Translations under genes and position numbers: made by a program | Part shown: piece after piece, positions 11,855 through 24,024 of the stretch | Position numbering within the stretch: the first letter of the stretch is position 1 | Layout: the number at the start of each line of letters is the position of its first letter | From: Maniola hyperantus | Lineage: Eukaryota; Arthropoda; Insecta; Lepidoptera; Nymphalidae | Assembly (NCBI RefSeq): GCF_902806685.2 | Contig: NC_048550.1 | Location: forward strand, 7,607,383 to 7,671,382 | Direction of reading: 5' to 3' | Length of the DNA: 64,000 bases | The notes under the pieces: generated by a model | Databases searched by the model: none | Seen by the model: only the letters and a program-made list of their open reading frames with translations | Told to the model about the DNA's origin: nothing

Positions 11855-12000
11855 CTGCGTTGGAAAAACCCCCGCTCTGTGGACAGACGACATCAAACGA
11901 GTAGCAGGAAACCGTTGTATTCAGGCGGCGCAAGATCGTGGCTTGTGGAAGTCCCTGCAAGAGACCAACGTCCAGCAAGTGGACGTCTATCGGTTGACAA
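11855..12000 (+). pseudogene. RTE-type reverse transcriptase C-terminal fragment, sense
   Basis: A plus-strand frame reads LWTDDIKRVAGNRCIQAAQD and continues DRGLWKSLQE up to the TGA at 11998-12000. This is a typical C-terminus of lepidopteran RTE-clade endonuclease-reverse transcriptases. Only about 45 residues remain, so the piece cannot encode an active protein. Confidence 0.65.
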
Positions 12001-13541
12001 TGGTGATGGTGATAATGAATAAAGCATAAAGCTCAGGCGAAGAATTTTTATAAACGCAAGTACCTACTTGCGTATAGAGTGTAACATACGCTTTTCCTGC
12101 CATAGATAGGAAGCTTAGGAAGACATTGCGGCGTTCCTCACTCGGATGCTTAATAAATCTCCCTTTAAACTGCAATGAATTTTGTATGCACAGACGGTTC
12201 TGTAAGCACACTGCGCAGTCTGCGCGAGATTGCAAAGTTTATTGACCCTAGCCTCGAGATTGATAAAACAAAGCTTTAATCGTTTTTTACTTAACACAAT
12301 AATTCATGCAGAAAGTTCTGCAAGCACCCGCCTTGCAAGAGTTAAGTTTACTGAGTTTTCATTTTATTTCTGGTAAAGTCAGATCAAAGAACTAGAGAAA
12401 GTTGCTACTTCATACGATTTAATTCTCGACATCAATACATCAATAAATACATTAAATTCATATTTTTTAAATGCAGCGTTTACGCGATGGTCCCAAAAGA
12501 GAGCGCTGCGTTATTGCTTGTAACTCCCGTTCTGTTTCCAAAACAAAAGCGAAAACCCAATGCAATTCTGACAACAGGCCGTACACATTGAAGGAGTGAA
12601 CTGATCGGCTCTGCCAATGCCATAAAGCCAAATGTTGATATCAAAATGATAAATTGGGAAGCTATAAAACGTCTGTCTGCGTCTGGTCGGATAGCAGTCT
12701 CGTGCTTGTGTGCAAATGAACCGGCGCGGCGTATGCCGAAGGACGCGGCCGCATTCCGCACCCACCACCACAGCCGAGATGACACACATACCGACGTGCG
12801 CCGCTCTGTGTGAGTGCAGCGTGCGACGCATTCACGCTAAACTCGAGGTACATAAGGCATTTTTGCACTGAGCCGGAGTTACTGACGTTAGTGCACCACT
12901 ATTATGAAATTCCTTATTACCGAGCAACACATATTCGTTGCTCTAGAGCAGTTATGAGTGGTTAGTGGCATGCGACTTTACCGTTAGCAGCTCTGTGCGT
13001 GTTTCAATTTAAAATTTAATCTCGCTGTGATGAAACCTAAAATAAACGTAGATTGAGCGAATATTTCCGTAGACGGCGAACGGGGTAACTGTACGTAATA
13101 ACTCAAACGCTGAAATTGTTTAATTACGCAGCGGGTAGGTGGGTGCTGGGTACAGGCACTAATCTCGCGGGCAGCCACCGACGAAGCGAATCGCATACAA
13201 ATGTGCCGCCCGCTCGAGCAAAAACTGCTGAATAATAACCCCACTGTTCTAGCACTCGTACAGGCTTTATGCCGCACAAATGATAAAGTCATGACACGCT
13301 ATGCGCTTTTCACAGGCGAATGTAGAGCGCCTATTGTACAGTGCGTAGCTGTCATGAAATTACTTTACAAGCACATGCACATAATACTTATACGTAATAG
13401 GAATAAGTATAAGTCATCATAAGCAGAGTGAACAAGAGTGTGGGAACACTCGGGATCCTGAATCGACGATATGTCAAAATTAGGCTATGGTGACGTAAAA
13501 TCAAGCATGAAATCATAGAAAAATATGGCTACCATAAGGCA

Positions 13542-13570
13542 TACATTTGACGCAGGTAGCGTCAAATGTA
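13542..13570. repeat. Perfect 12-bp hairpin
   Basis: TACATTTGACGC, a five-base loop AGGTA, then GCGTCAAATGTA. No flanking element was recognised. Confidence 0.7.
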
Positions 13571-13997
13571 TTAACATTACGAAGCCTCGACCACAGCCTC
13601 GACGTTTTGTTAGAAGTTCCCTAACTGTCGTGAACTGTGTCATAAGTAAAATACACAACAACTTGTAAGCGAACAACAAACGATTATATGTTTGGCATGT
13701 GCCAAATGCGTCACAGTAGCCGATAGTGACATCATACATACCTACCGCGCCTGCAAAAGAAACGTTACTTATGCCGATACCAAATACCTACCCATTCAGA
13801 ATTCCGATAATATTTTTTATCGCTTACAGGTTTGCGTTTGACTACAGTCTACAATCACCAAACCAAGATCACACAGACAAATTTAAATTCATTTCCACTT
13901 CGGAATCCGGAATAGCTTCCGGATATTCCATCACTTTTATTATACTTATGGCCGTGGGTGATTTATTGGATTAATCACACCTGATGTGAATCAGATT

Positions 13998-14120
13998 TCT
14001 GCTAACAAACATACAAGAGTGAATAGACAATATATTCTAGGTAAACGCGCTTCAATTTAGGTAGACCTCATCATTGCTTTCCATAAGGCATGATTGTTGT
14101 CAAGCGCAAGGGTATCCTGT
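13998..14120 (+). mobile_element. LINE ORF2 C-terminal/3' end remnant
   Basis: The run AAGAGTGAATAGAC, TATTCTAGGTAAACGCGCT and GACCTCATCATTGC matches in order the better copies at 24540-24690 and 37785-37965. Those encode KARVNKHLLGKRAPS just before the element's stop codon. Confidence 0.5.
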
Positions 14121-14823
14121 AAATAATAATAAAATATCTATACGCAAACGATTACAGACCGTTCGTATTGATATAACGATTTTTTTTAATTGTTGAGGCG
14201 TAAATAAAATATCAATTAGACCCCACTGTGCACTTGAATGCAGTAATTGGCTCACGTATTCGAATCGCATGAAAGTCGCGGGCCTCAGTTCATACCGATC
14301 AATTAATTGTTCACGCGTGTATCATTCGTTATAAAAACAGATACTTGCACACGAAGAGCTTCATAATGAATTGTGCATTCAATTTGTTTTGTTTTGTGTT
14401 AAATACATTTTATTATGATAAAAACAAGCAGCAGACAGACAATGTATGGATTTTTTGATTTTGCTACATTGAAAATTATAATATTTTGCAAAGAAAAGTA
14501 GAAAATATGATAAAACTCTCAATTTTGATTCTACTTTTAATAAAACCATTCAAAGAGTTGGCTAGAAGAGGCCCATTAACGGACAGAAACTTTACCACAA
14601 AAAAGATTTCAAGCTCGAGTATCATTTTAAAACCGTCCTGAAATCTTCAAAAACCATTGAATCAATTTCAAAGAGATAAATGCCTAAAGAGCACTAACCA
14701 AGAAACCGTAATAAGTAGCTACGTTTAAATCAAAAGGATTCAGTTAAAATTATTTCAGTTTCTAGAAGCTCAAATATCGGGAATTTTATTTTGTAGAGAG
14801 GCATTAATTTAGGTTAATATTTA

Positions 14824-15055
14824 GCTAGCTGATGCCCGCGACTCGTCTGCGTAGATTTTGATTATTGTAAATTCCGTGGGAACTTTTTGATCTTCCGAAA
14901 TAAAATGTCACTCTCCAGACTTGTACCCATGCAAAAATCACGTCGATCCGTTACCTACTTGCCGTCCATCTTGTCCGTTGCGATGGGATTGACAGTATCA
15001 AACCAATAAACCAACAAATAAACACATTTTCGTATTTATAATATTATGGCTAGTC
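14824..15055 (-). mobile_element. GCGAAAGTGTG-type repeat, minus strand
   Basis: Starts GCTAGCTGATGCCCGCGACT and ends near ATTTATAATATTATGGCTAG, with CTCCAGACTTGTACCCATGC in the middle. Same family as 7952-8205 and 30010-30232, inverted. Confidence 0.6.
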
Positions 15056-15593
15056 ATTTTGAAGTCGGGTAATAAACGACGTTTATTTCAAATTTATAAA
15101 TCGTTTTCATCTGGTGAAATTTTTTATTTCCCGTGTTACTACATACAACTCTCTACTACCTCTACAACTGCAGTAGTATTAAAAGTAGCCATATTACTAC
15201 TAGTAGTAGGATTGGTAGTATCATGGGCAATAAACGATAAACGATACAAATTACTTACATCGTTGACGGAGTAACTAATATTTTGTGGGCGGTATTCAGA
15301 ATTTGGGGAAGACAACTGGTGCTCGTCATCTCATACCGGCTTTGTTTGCGGCTATGAATTAGGTAATCAATAGGGGCCCGTATGATTAGAGATGGGCATT
15401 ACTGCTACTCATTTTCATTTGTTAAAATTGTTATTTTTCTTGATTTTCTAGTGATTTTCTCGATTTTCGCACTTGCAATCGTTAGCTACATAAATTATTT
15501 AACAAGGAAATAAGATAAATAACGCTAATATTTCACGGAAACGGAATTTTCATACTTAGGATTGAAAATTTGCTTAAGCTACTTCTGTACCAA

Positions 15594-16012
15594 GTAGTCG
15601 ATGCCCGCGACTTTGTCCAGGTGATTTAGGACTTTCAAAATCCCGTGGAAACTCTTTGATTTACCTAGACAAAAAGTAACTTCTGTGGGATGCAAGTTAT
15701 CTCTGTACGAAATTTCGTCAAAATCGGTTAAGAGGATGGGCCGTGAAATCAAGCAGACAGACAGACACACTTTCAAATTTATAACATAGGTACTAGCTTA
15801 TGATCGCGACTTCGCCCGCGTGGACTACAAAAATTTTAAGCCTCTATTTCAACCCCCTAGGGGTTACATTTTCAAAAATCGTTTTCAAAAATACGTCATA
15901 ATAACTATCTGCATACCAAATTTCAGCCCGATCCGTCCAGTAGTTAGAGCTGTGCGTTGATAGATCATTCAGTCAGTCACCTTTTCCTTTTATATATTTA
16001 GATTAGGTTATA
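15594..16012 (-). mobile_element. Two adjacent minus-strand repeats
   Basis: 15594-15790 is a GCGAAAGTGTG-type repeat (GTCGATGCCCGCGACTTTGT to AAATTTATAACATAGGTA). 15793-16012 belongs to a second family (GACTTCGCCCGCGTGGACTA to CAGTCAGTCACCTTTTCCTT), whose plus-strand copies are at 23360-23575, 25316-25545, 28290-28565 and 40520-40660. The two lie head to tail. Confidence 0.6.
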
Positions 16013-16496
16013 TTATATGTATGGATTGATGATTGCAAGGATTATGATAAACTTCTAAATATTTCCTTATCAGAAGACGTTATAGATTGCACATTGTATT
16101 GTTCTCAGATAACGTTAGCCATGGATAAGATAACGGGGTCTATAGTTGTCAGATAATCAATATCAAGTGGCCAGTATCCATTTAGCAACAGGGCCCAGGC
16201 GTAATCACACAAAAGTACATAACCGAGAGTCAGCCACATGCGATTAAAGGCAAGCAAGCAAGAATAAATGGGATACGGTAGACAACTTGTTAAACTGCCG
16301 GATTGGTCGCATTAGCGACTTTATGTGTGCAATTTTAAAGACTAAAAGGAGAAATAGCTCTGTGGCATGTGGTCATGGGTACTCAACTACTCAACTATAT
16401 AAGACGCATCGTCGTGGCCTATTCAAGCCTGATTACTGTTAAAATTTAAACCCAGAGCACACGATCAAAAAGTTTCTTACTTATAGCAAAGAATAC

Positions 16497-16690
16497 TAAC
16501 TATTACCACAGTATAAAGAGAGACAGTAGTTCGACGCCTTTGATTTCGTGATAAATCACGACCATGACGACTGTGACCCACCAACATAGGGCCCTAACTA
16601 CGTAGGCCAGTTCGAGTCGCTCCTTTGTCCCGCACTTACCGCACGAATACTCTGCCTAGACGGACTTCGTCGAACGTCTAAGTATATGTC
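16497..16690 (+). mobile_element. Short copy of unclassified CpG-rich element
   Basis: 16500-16645 matches the 5' part of the element at 43425-44060 (AAAGAGAGACAGTAGT, GCTCCTTTGTCCCGCACT). 16655-16690 matches its 3' part (TTCGTCGAACGTCTAAGTAT). The middle, including the 21-bp tandem repeats, is missing, so this is an internally deleted copy. Confidence 0.55.
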
Positions 16691-18292
16691 TCTATACTAT
16701 ATCAAACCCCCCACCCCCCCTCTCCCACGTCTTCAACGTAAGTTCCAGTACTTACCAGGCATTATTGAATGTGTATTAATAGATAGCTATACCAAAGTGC
16801 TGAAGGTACCGATAGACGTTCCTACCTATCGTATTTTATGCCTACGTATAGCTACGCACACACTATATACTTTTTGTTACATTACATATTCAATGCCATA
16901 GCGCCAATAATAAATACCTATGCGGTAAACCTAGGTACCTCTACTTGGATCAGCGTCACGTATTGAAAATTATGCTATCTACGTCAAGCATAGATAAGAA
17001 CCACTGTCATTTTCCATTACTATTCAGTTAAGTATAAATATAAATTAGTACATTTTTATTTTAACTTTCAACTGTGTAGACTGCACTGCTCTTAAGATCC
17101 GGCTATATGTAGCCTTTGAGACAGTTTTTATTGCCTCCCACTGACTGCCCGTTAAAGTGTTCACTAATATCGTTAGACGGTTGGAGAGCTGTTATTGGTT
17201 TCACTTTCTTTCATTTTATTTCATATAGCTTTTGCCTTCAATTTGCAGTTCAATCCTGTTCTCGACGAAGTTTTTTAATAATCTAACTTCAAGAAAGAAA
17301 CAGTTAATCGTCAAGGACTTTTATTCAAAATGGTATGGGTACTACTGTAACATTACTATAACTTTTGGATAGGTACCTAGTCAATTGTTGAATATTTAAT
17401 GACATGAAATTCTTATAAGTTGTTGATATACCTACATATTATCAGCGCGGGTTATAGTGTGTATTTTTGTAAATGTAGAATATGTAGAATATGTTTGAAA
17501 ATATCATAACTAGCCTTATATAATTACTGTACAAATCATGCCCGCGTGGAATGTTGCGAAGAATACTGGCTTCATTTCCGTGTTGGACAGCCGGGCTGAT
17601 CCTTTGCGTAAATAATGGCAAAAAGTAAAGTAAGGACATTACAACCTATTGTAAGTGTACTTTAATAAAATATAAATAAAATAAAGCTACGAGACTCTCA
17701 AACGTGCTCTGGTCTGAAACGACGACACATCAAACTCAGTCATATTCTTTCCGAGGCTCTACGATCTTTTTTGAAAATTTTGTAGGTAGGTACTCTACAA
17801 TCTACATTGGTCACATTAAATGCAGGTACCTGTGAGTGTTTCATTTGCATAACACTCTTTTTCATTCTCTTATCCTCAGTTCAAATCCTTTCTAGTTAAG
17901 TCCTAAGTCCTTGGAAAATGAAGCATCTTTAGGCGCGTCGTCGAGACAGAGTCGCGACCTACCGACGCCAATCTTCCCACTCGACATATAAAACTAAATC
18001 TACGCCGAGGACACGCTATATTCCTATTTCCTTACCACTAGATGACAAGCGCCTTTGCGATCTCACTAGTTCCATAATATATTTCCTATTTCTCCCCACG
18101 AATTATGGTTACACAAAAAACTGCTGAAATAGATAAAGTTATAATAAACTTATATATTACCAACATCGTTTTCTATTACGTTATACTGTGGATTTTTTAA
18201 ACCATAACAAAATATAACATTACCCGTTTCACCCGTAGGTACCTATTTATTTTTGAGGCTAGTTCTAGAAGTTAGGTTATCTAGCTAGGTAC

Positions 18293-18512
18293 TGCTGCTA
18301 CTAGCGACCCGCCTCGGCTTCGCACGGTTAGCTTATTACAATTTTTGTAGGGATCTACTTATATACTTTTTTGAAAATAAAATGCAGCCTATGTCACTCA
18401 GGAATAATGTAGCTTTCTACTAATGAAAAGATTTTCAAAATAGGTTCAGTAGTTCCAGAGATTACCCCCTACGAATAAACTTTATCTCTTTATAATATTA
18501 GTATAGATTTGT
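18293..18512 (-). mobile_element. Repeat fragment, minus strand, third variant
   Basis: Begins GCGACCCGCCTCGGCTTCGC and ends near TTTATAATATTAGTATAGAT, with CTACTAATGAAAAGATTTTC between. The end structure resembles the other minus-strand repeats but the interior differs. Confidence 0.5.
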
Positions 18513-18696
18513 AGGATCGCATTTTAAATTATTTTGTACGTAAGAGAAAGCCAAAATTACTTTTTGGTGCTATTTCATAAACTAAGAAAATATACCCTCA
18601 TGAATGTTATACGAGTAGTTACAATTAGATATAATTAGATTAATCATCGTGACCGCGTTAGCGAATTAGTAACACACCAGGCATTCACTTTTATAA

Positions 18697-19196
18697 ATGT
18701 TACAGTTGAAAGAGGAAAAACTAGTGAAATATTCCGATCTAGTTATCGTTGCTTTAGCTGAATTCAACCCTCGATACCTCAATGGTAAAAAGCGGACTGA
18801 TATCGATATGTCGATAAAAGCCAAAAGGTGCTGTTTTGAAGCATTCATACCGTTGGAAGTCAGACGAACGACTTTGTTCTATTCAAAAGTTAAACGTTTC
18901 CTTAGCTCAGTAATTATGGAGACAAAAGAGTATATAGGAACTTAATACTGAATAAATTCTTTGTATTACTGTCCTCTGTGGTATTACCACAGCCTGCTAC
19001 GCGGAGGATGATGCTAGCCGAAGGCGATACATTCGAGGAGACTACAAGGCTCGTAGAGGTCGGTCTGGTGTACGTTGTAGCTAAAGCCCCTAAACTAGGA
19101 CGTCAGGTTAACGCCTCACAAAACGGACGCACTATGAAGAGAAGAGGAACGCACCACAACGCACTTGAAAGAAAGAAAACTGCGAAACGCATTTAA
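18697..19196 (+). other. Two short unrecognised ORFs
   Basis: Open frames at 18697-18945 (82 codons, starting MLQLKEEKLVKYSDL) and 18978-19196 (72 codons, ending in KKTAKRI) lie next to each other in different frames. No motif or family was recognised and there is no Kozak or splice support. They may be decayed element sequence or chance. Confidence 0.15.
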
Positions 19197-19867
19197 TTTT
19201 TTTTAATTGTGAGATAGGCAATGATGAGGTCCAGGTTGGAGCACGCTTGCTTTTTATATTAGTTAAAAACGAAAACAAGAATATCATATTTAAGAATTAA
19301 AGCTATCCAATCGATCTGTGGGGGCTGCGAGCCCCAAGAAACATAAAGTAGGTTGTATGTATGTAGGTGGTATGAGGATCTATATTTTACTCTAATTCCT
19401 TAGAGCACACGGCCACGCACTCTAAGCGGATTGTCGGCTTATCGTCTGACATTCTACTCACCCATTTTTTGAACTAGCGAAAAAAAACCAGTCATGGTCG
19501 CGTCGGTTTCATACTAATGTGTTCAGTAACAGGACTATTCGAAAATAACTACGAATATCTATGGTAAGTTGTAGTAAGTTAATCTTATTGTAAGGCATAA
19601 TGTAAAATATTTAATTAAAGTCCACTTTTACTTTCTTTTTCTCTTTATTGTACATGTGTCTGGTACAAATAAATGAAAAATTAAAGACTACTACAATTAG
19701 GTAAACCTACCAAAAATTGCGAATACAGTACAATTGCAGCCTTCACTACTAAATTGTCTCTGGCTGCAAAGACAGCCTGATACGTTCAGATTGAAATAAT
19801 TACTATGCTATGCTAAGCTTTCTGGCAATATACTCTGACGTTTAATAACCTCTAGTTAGCTCTATGG

Positions 19868-20170
19868 TTTTTTAAGTGGCAGGTCCCGAGTTCGATTTCT
19901 GGCAGGGTCAAGTAAAAAATTAATAGTTTTTTAATTGTCTCTGGTCTTGTGGGAGGCTATGGCCGTGGTTAGTTACACTCTACTAGCGACGACGTACCGC
20001 TAAGTGTTTTAACGTTCCGGCACCAAGCCTCGTAGAAAACGATATGGGATATGCTAAAGGCAATTAGCCTTTACCGTATCACATGTCGTTTCCAAGCAAG
20101 CCTACTTCCATCTTAGATTGCATCATTACTTACCACCAGATAAGGGTAGTGCCTAAGGGCTAAATTAATC
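19868..20170 (+). mobile_element. Retroposon 3' region with SINE-like box
   Basis: The box-B-like block GAGTTCGATTTCTGGCAGGG is followed by TGGGAGGCTATGGCCGTGG, CCGGCACCAAGCCTCGTAGA and CTTAGATTGCATCATTACTT. The same order recurs in part at 33535-33725. A non-autonomous retroposon is inferred. Confidence 0.55.
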
Positions 20171-20705
20171 ATTGAATAAAAAAATCTTCCAGATTTAAAT
20201 TATTAAATTAGGTTTTTTTAGTTAATAAGTATGTAGTTATTTTATTGATTATCTTTTTTTTTAATTTAAAAAGTTAAATAAATTAGATTAGGTTAAAAAT
20301 ATTTAAACAAAAATATAGAAATAACAAACTGATCTGACCTCACTTGCGTTTTTATTCTTTTGTACGGAACCCCAAAAATAAGTTATAAAGAATGAGGGCG
20401 CTATTTAGGCACTCGAAAAAAATAACAAAGCTGTGATCCCACAGGTTTCCCGGACGGTTTTTGGAATTCCGTGACTCAAATAATTAAGTCCCAAGATGGG
20501 GTCGCCCGGCCGAAATTATACATTGTTATTGCCACTATAAATCTCATTTTCGGTGAACGCACTCGACCGGAATAACAAACACCACGTACACTACTGATAT
20601 AAACGCTGTAATCCATATTTCTCGCCTTCTTGGTACATTGTTAGGAAATGTATAAAATCATAAATAGGTAATCACGATTCCAATCCGTGCCGTGCAAAAA
20701 CAAAC

Positions 20706-20975
20706 TGTGATAGTGGTTGCGACGTCGACGGGGGTTCGATCCCGGGCACGCACCTCTAACTTTTCGGAGTTATTTGCGTTTTAGTAAAATTAAATATCAC
20801 TCGCTGTAACGGTGAAGGAAAACATCGTTAGGAAACCTGCATCAGGCGAGAGTTCTCCATAATGTCCCCAAAGGTTTGGGAAGTTTGCAAATCCGCACTT
20901 GGCCAGCGTGGTGGACTATGGCCAAACCCTTCTCACACTGAAAGGAGACCCGTGCTCTGTAGTGAGTGAGTAATC
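20706..20975 (+). mobile_element. tRNA-derived SINE, plus strand
   Basis: The tRNA-like head has box B GGGTTCGATCCCGGGC. The body follows: CACGCACCTCTAACTTTTCG, AAATATCACTCGCTGTAACG, AACATCGTTAGGAAACCTGC, AGAGTTCTCCATAATG and GGAGACCCGTGCTC. The layout is shared with 27213-27490, 34678-34815, 61003-61254 and several fragments. Confidence 0.8.
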
Positions 20976-22789
20976 AGTCACCTTTTCACGGCTCTAAACG
21001 AGGCACAGAGGTAGTATCTTGTTGGGCATACTAAGATACTTTTTATCCCAGAAAATCAGTTCCCTTGGGATTTTTAAAAACCTCCCTCGCGAACATAGTC
21101 ATCAAGATGCCATCCAATCTCTACCAGTCACATGTTTACGTCAAATATGACTGTGTATGACGTAACGCCAGAGGAAAAAGAAAAATCGTATTACATTAAT
21201 CTGAAATTACATCGAAAAGAAAATAATTTAACCTATATATAACTATTTTTATATTAGTATAATATACGTATGTTCTAATAAAGGGAAACCGTAGGTAGGT
21301 ATTGTGTAAGCAAAAATTGCATATTAAATGTATTTTTATAATAATAAGGCGACTGACAGCCGCACACAGACAAACTTAGTCAAAACCTCCGAAACTTTGA
21401 AGCTCAAGCAAACTCCGAAACAAGCTAATGTCCTGTCCACCGTTATCTTTGCTGAGGGCGAAGGCCGTGAGCTGGAAGCCAAGACCTAGCCATACTACTC
21501 TCTGGGCCACGGGCCAACCCTAAAAATGAGCTTAAATAACAAACAACTAAAAAAAGAAATTGAAAGCGTACATTAATTTCTAAAGAATATAAAATTAACA
21601 AAGTGTAAGTAAGTTAAAGTTAAATTAACTCTTAATTTATTGTCAGCATTGATGGTAAGAATTCCAAAATGGTTTAAATGTGTTAGGCGCTATAGTGCTT
21701 TCTTTAGTATCTGTGAAGTTAACAGATCCTTTTAAAACGTCGTACAAGTTAAAGCTCTTTCTGAAGATATATTTTTTACTCTCCACATACTGTTTGCTTC
21801 TATCTTGGTATTTGATTTTACTTACCGCAATGTTTTAGTAAAATTACATTTTAAGATACCGTTGAGCCCTTGCTGCTAAAGCATACCCATTGTCAATAAA
21901 TATACAAAGGTAGTAATCGGTAATACCCACCGATTGATGTTGGTTATCTCAGCCGTTTACTGACGTTCCATTTTTGAATAGCAGTTAATCATAAGTTTCG
22001 TTTATTACATAAGTTTTGCGTACCGTATACGCGATGAAAATTCCACCGAGGCCTGGGTAGAAATAGGCGTAATTCTTCTTTAATCAATATTTTTTTAAAC
22101 AGTACCAACCAACTGTTACTTTCTTAATTGCAGATAATATAAACTTATTGGTTTACAAGTAAGAATAAAATCTTTTGTATTCTAACTTTTAAAAAAACCA
22201 GAAGAAATAAGTACAGCACTAATTATTTTTTTAAATGTTAAGTTGCAATTTTTCAAGTGGGTCTACAAATAATATAACGTTCATTAAATTTGTACGCCTT
22301 TCTAATCTAGATTAGTTTCACTCCAGCATCCTGGTTACGGTCTGAAAATGACAAGTAGTTTTTATACGCGAACACAAGACGTGCTTATCGTGAGATAGCT
22401 CTTTCTCAGTCCATTCAATTTGGATTTCCAACTAATCGGTTAGGATAGGATTTTGACAACCGCCGTGGGAGTATTTGAGACATTATTTTTTTTATGATCG
22501 TTTTTGAACCCACCTACATCCAAATTGTTAGGTAGGTTACTATGTTATTTTACAGATATTTTTAATGCTAAAGCAATAGGTTATTCAAACTTTGACTAAA
22601 ATACATCGAAGCTTTACTTATATTGTAGAACTGCTTCTTTAACTGGAAAACACAAAGAACTTAGACCATGCTTCACCAGTCAAATGTGCTACGCATCATA
22701 TTCATCTATCATTTAATCCATTGCAATGTATGGAAAACTGTGTTTAAAAACTAAGCGTTTGTGATCTTTTTTCTGTATGTTTCTGTTTT

Positions 22790-22858
22790 TCCTACTGGGT
22801 AGGGTGTGTTTGTACTATGGTCCCAAATAAAAGAATATTTATTTATTTATTTATCAAT
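22790..22858 (+). mobile_element. LINE tail with TTTA microsatellite
   Basis: ACTGGGTAGGGTGTGTTTGT leads into ATGGTCCCAAATAAAAGAAT and then tandem TTTA units (about 22836-22856). It is a typical non-LTR 3' tail. Confidence 0.5.
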
Positions 22859-23359
22859 GTATTCATTCGTGAAGAAATTTTTTCCCGGTACGTTTTATGA
22901 GGGTATAAGTTCCCCCGCAATTTTTCCTTTACGTTCCTTGAGTAGCTAGTACCTTTCTAGTACGTAATTTCGCTTTTTGGTATAGAAAAGAAATGATTAG
23001 AAAATTGAGGTTTATTTTACTCATCAATAGACTCTTGACAAGAGACTCATGGGGTCTATCCGCATTTTTAAAAAATTCATATACTTAGTACTTAACTTGC
23101 CTATTCTTTACCTTCCAGCAAGTTATACTACATCTGAAAATGATGTTATGTCTACTTACCTGCGAGTGACATTAAAATTCGAGTTAATCCCTCAAAAGAA
23201 CCTGAAGGTTTCGGAGATTAACCGGATCAAATCTATATCCAGCCAGATTGTGTTTAACGGCTTTAGGAGCTTATATTAGAGACCAACAGACCAGACCACC
23301 CATGACCTTTTTTCATAGTGTCTAAAAAATGCTGAAATAAATTACCATTAAGTTCATAA

Positions 23360-23575
23360 ATCTATATGTAAAACGAAAAGCTGACTGACTGATCTATCAA
23401 CGCACAGCTCAAACTACTGGTGGATCGGGCTGAAATTTGGCATGCAGATTGCTATTATGACGTAGACATCCGCTAAGAAAGGATTTTTTGAAAATTCAAA
23501 CCCTAAGGGGGTAAAATAGGGGTTAAAATTTTCGTAGTCCACGCGGACAAAGTCACGAGCATAAGCTAGTTATGT
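23360..23575 (+). mobile_element. Second-family repeat (CTGACTGATCTATCAACG type)
   Basis: Contains CTGACTGATCTATCAACGCA, GAAATTTGGCATGCAGATTG, ATTATGACGTAGACATCC and CCACGCGGACAAAGTCACGA. Copies at 25316-25545, 28290-28565 and 40520-40660, and inverted at 15793-16012. Confidence 0.65.
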
Positions 23576-23805
23576 ATAAGATTAGGTCGAATGTGTCCCA
23601 AAACGAAATCTGAACACCCCCGACTTTAAGCAGTTTAGTCTGTCATTTATCACGTCCAGTCAGTATTAGGTAACCTACCTTACTAATGCCTGTTCTGGTT
23701 AATAAGCTTGTGCGTTCCACTGCTCCCACCCCGAGCGTGTTTTCGTAAAACGTGAAGCCAACTGCCAAGGTCTATACTAATTGATGTTATTTTCTTTGGT
23801 TCCAG

Positions 23806-24024
23806 AGCAGCGGCGGTTGTCGTTCAGCGAGCGGCGCAGGCGGCGCAGTGACGGTCGCGAGCGCGGGCGCGGGCGCGTGCGCGGCGCGCATGGCGAGCGC
23901 GGGCGCGCAGTTCCGCGGCGGCACGCAGCAGTGGGCCGCGGCCTACGCGCCGCCGCCCTGCCGCTACCCGCCGCCGCAGCCGCAGCCTTACGCGGCGGCA
24001 CCTAGCCCATACATGCCACACCAA
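23806..24024 (+). CDS. shep: shep exon: Ala/Pro/Gly-rich N-terminal segment
   Basis: The acceptor TTTCTTTGGTTCCAG precedes 23806; the donor CAA|GTAAGA follows 24024. Phase 0 at both ends, 73 codons, no stop. The piece FRGGTQQWAAAYAPPP and the YAAAPSPYMPHQ end resemble the region before PTAASP in fly shep. An ATG at 23890 (MASAGAQF) could be a start if transcription begins nearby; otherwise the exon reads through from upstream. It is extremely GC- and CpG-rich compared with the AT-rich surroundings. Other frames and the minus strand are also open here because of base composition; those are shadows. Confidence 0.85.

Larger units (their letters stand above)
264..23805 (+). other. Probable giant first intron or intergenic DNA, TE-rich
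   Basis: About 23.5 kb with no exon that I can support. Open frames here are short, AT-rich and without family signatures; many overlap repeats. Recognisable content is transposon remnants (SINE, RTE-type, other LINE ends, MITEs), listed separately. If 189-263 belongs to shep this is intron 1; very long 5' introns are typical of insect shep genes. Stretches without individual entries (for example 10850-11850, 12000-13500, 16700-18280, 21000-22780) show nothing assignable. Confidence 0.45.

Noticed and set aside
12480..12868. Three overlapping minus-strand open frames of 68-106 codons
   Set aside because: No recognised domain, no splice or start context, mutually overlapping; the region is modestly GC-rich, which explains the long frames.
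23777..24024. Arginine/alanine-rich open frames on both strands over the GC-rich exon
   Set aside because: Low-complexity shadows of the shep exon. The chosen frame is fixed by splice phase and by similarity to the shep N-terminal region.
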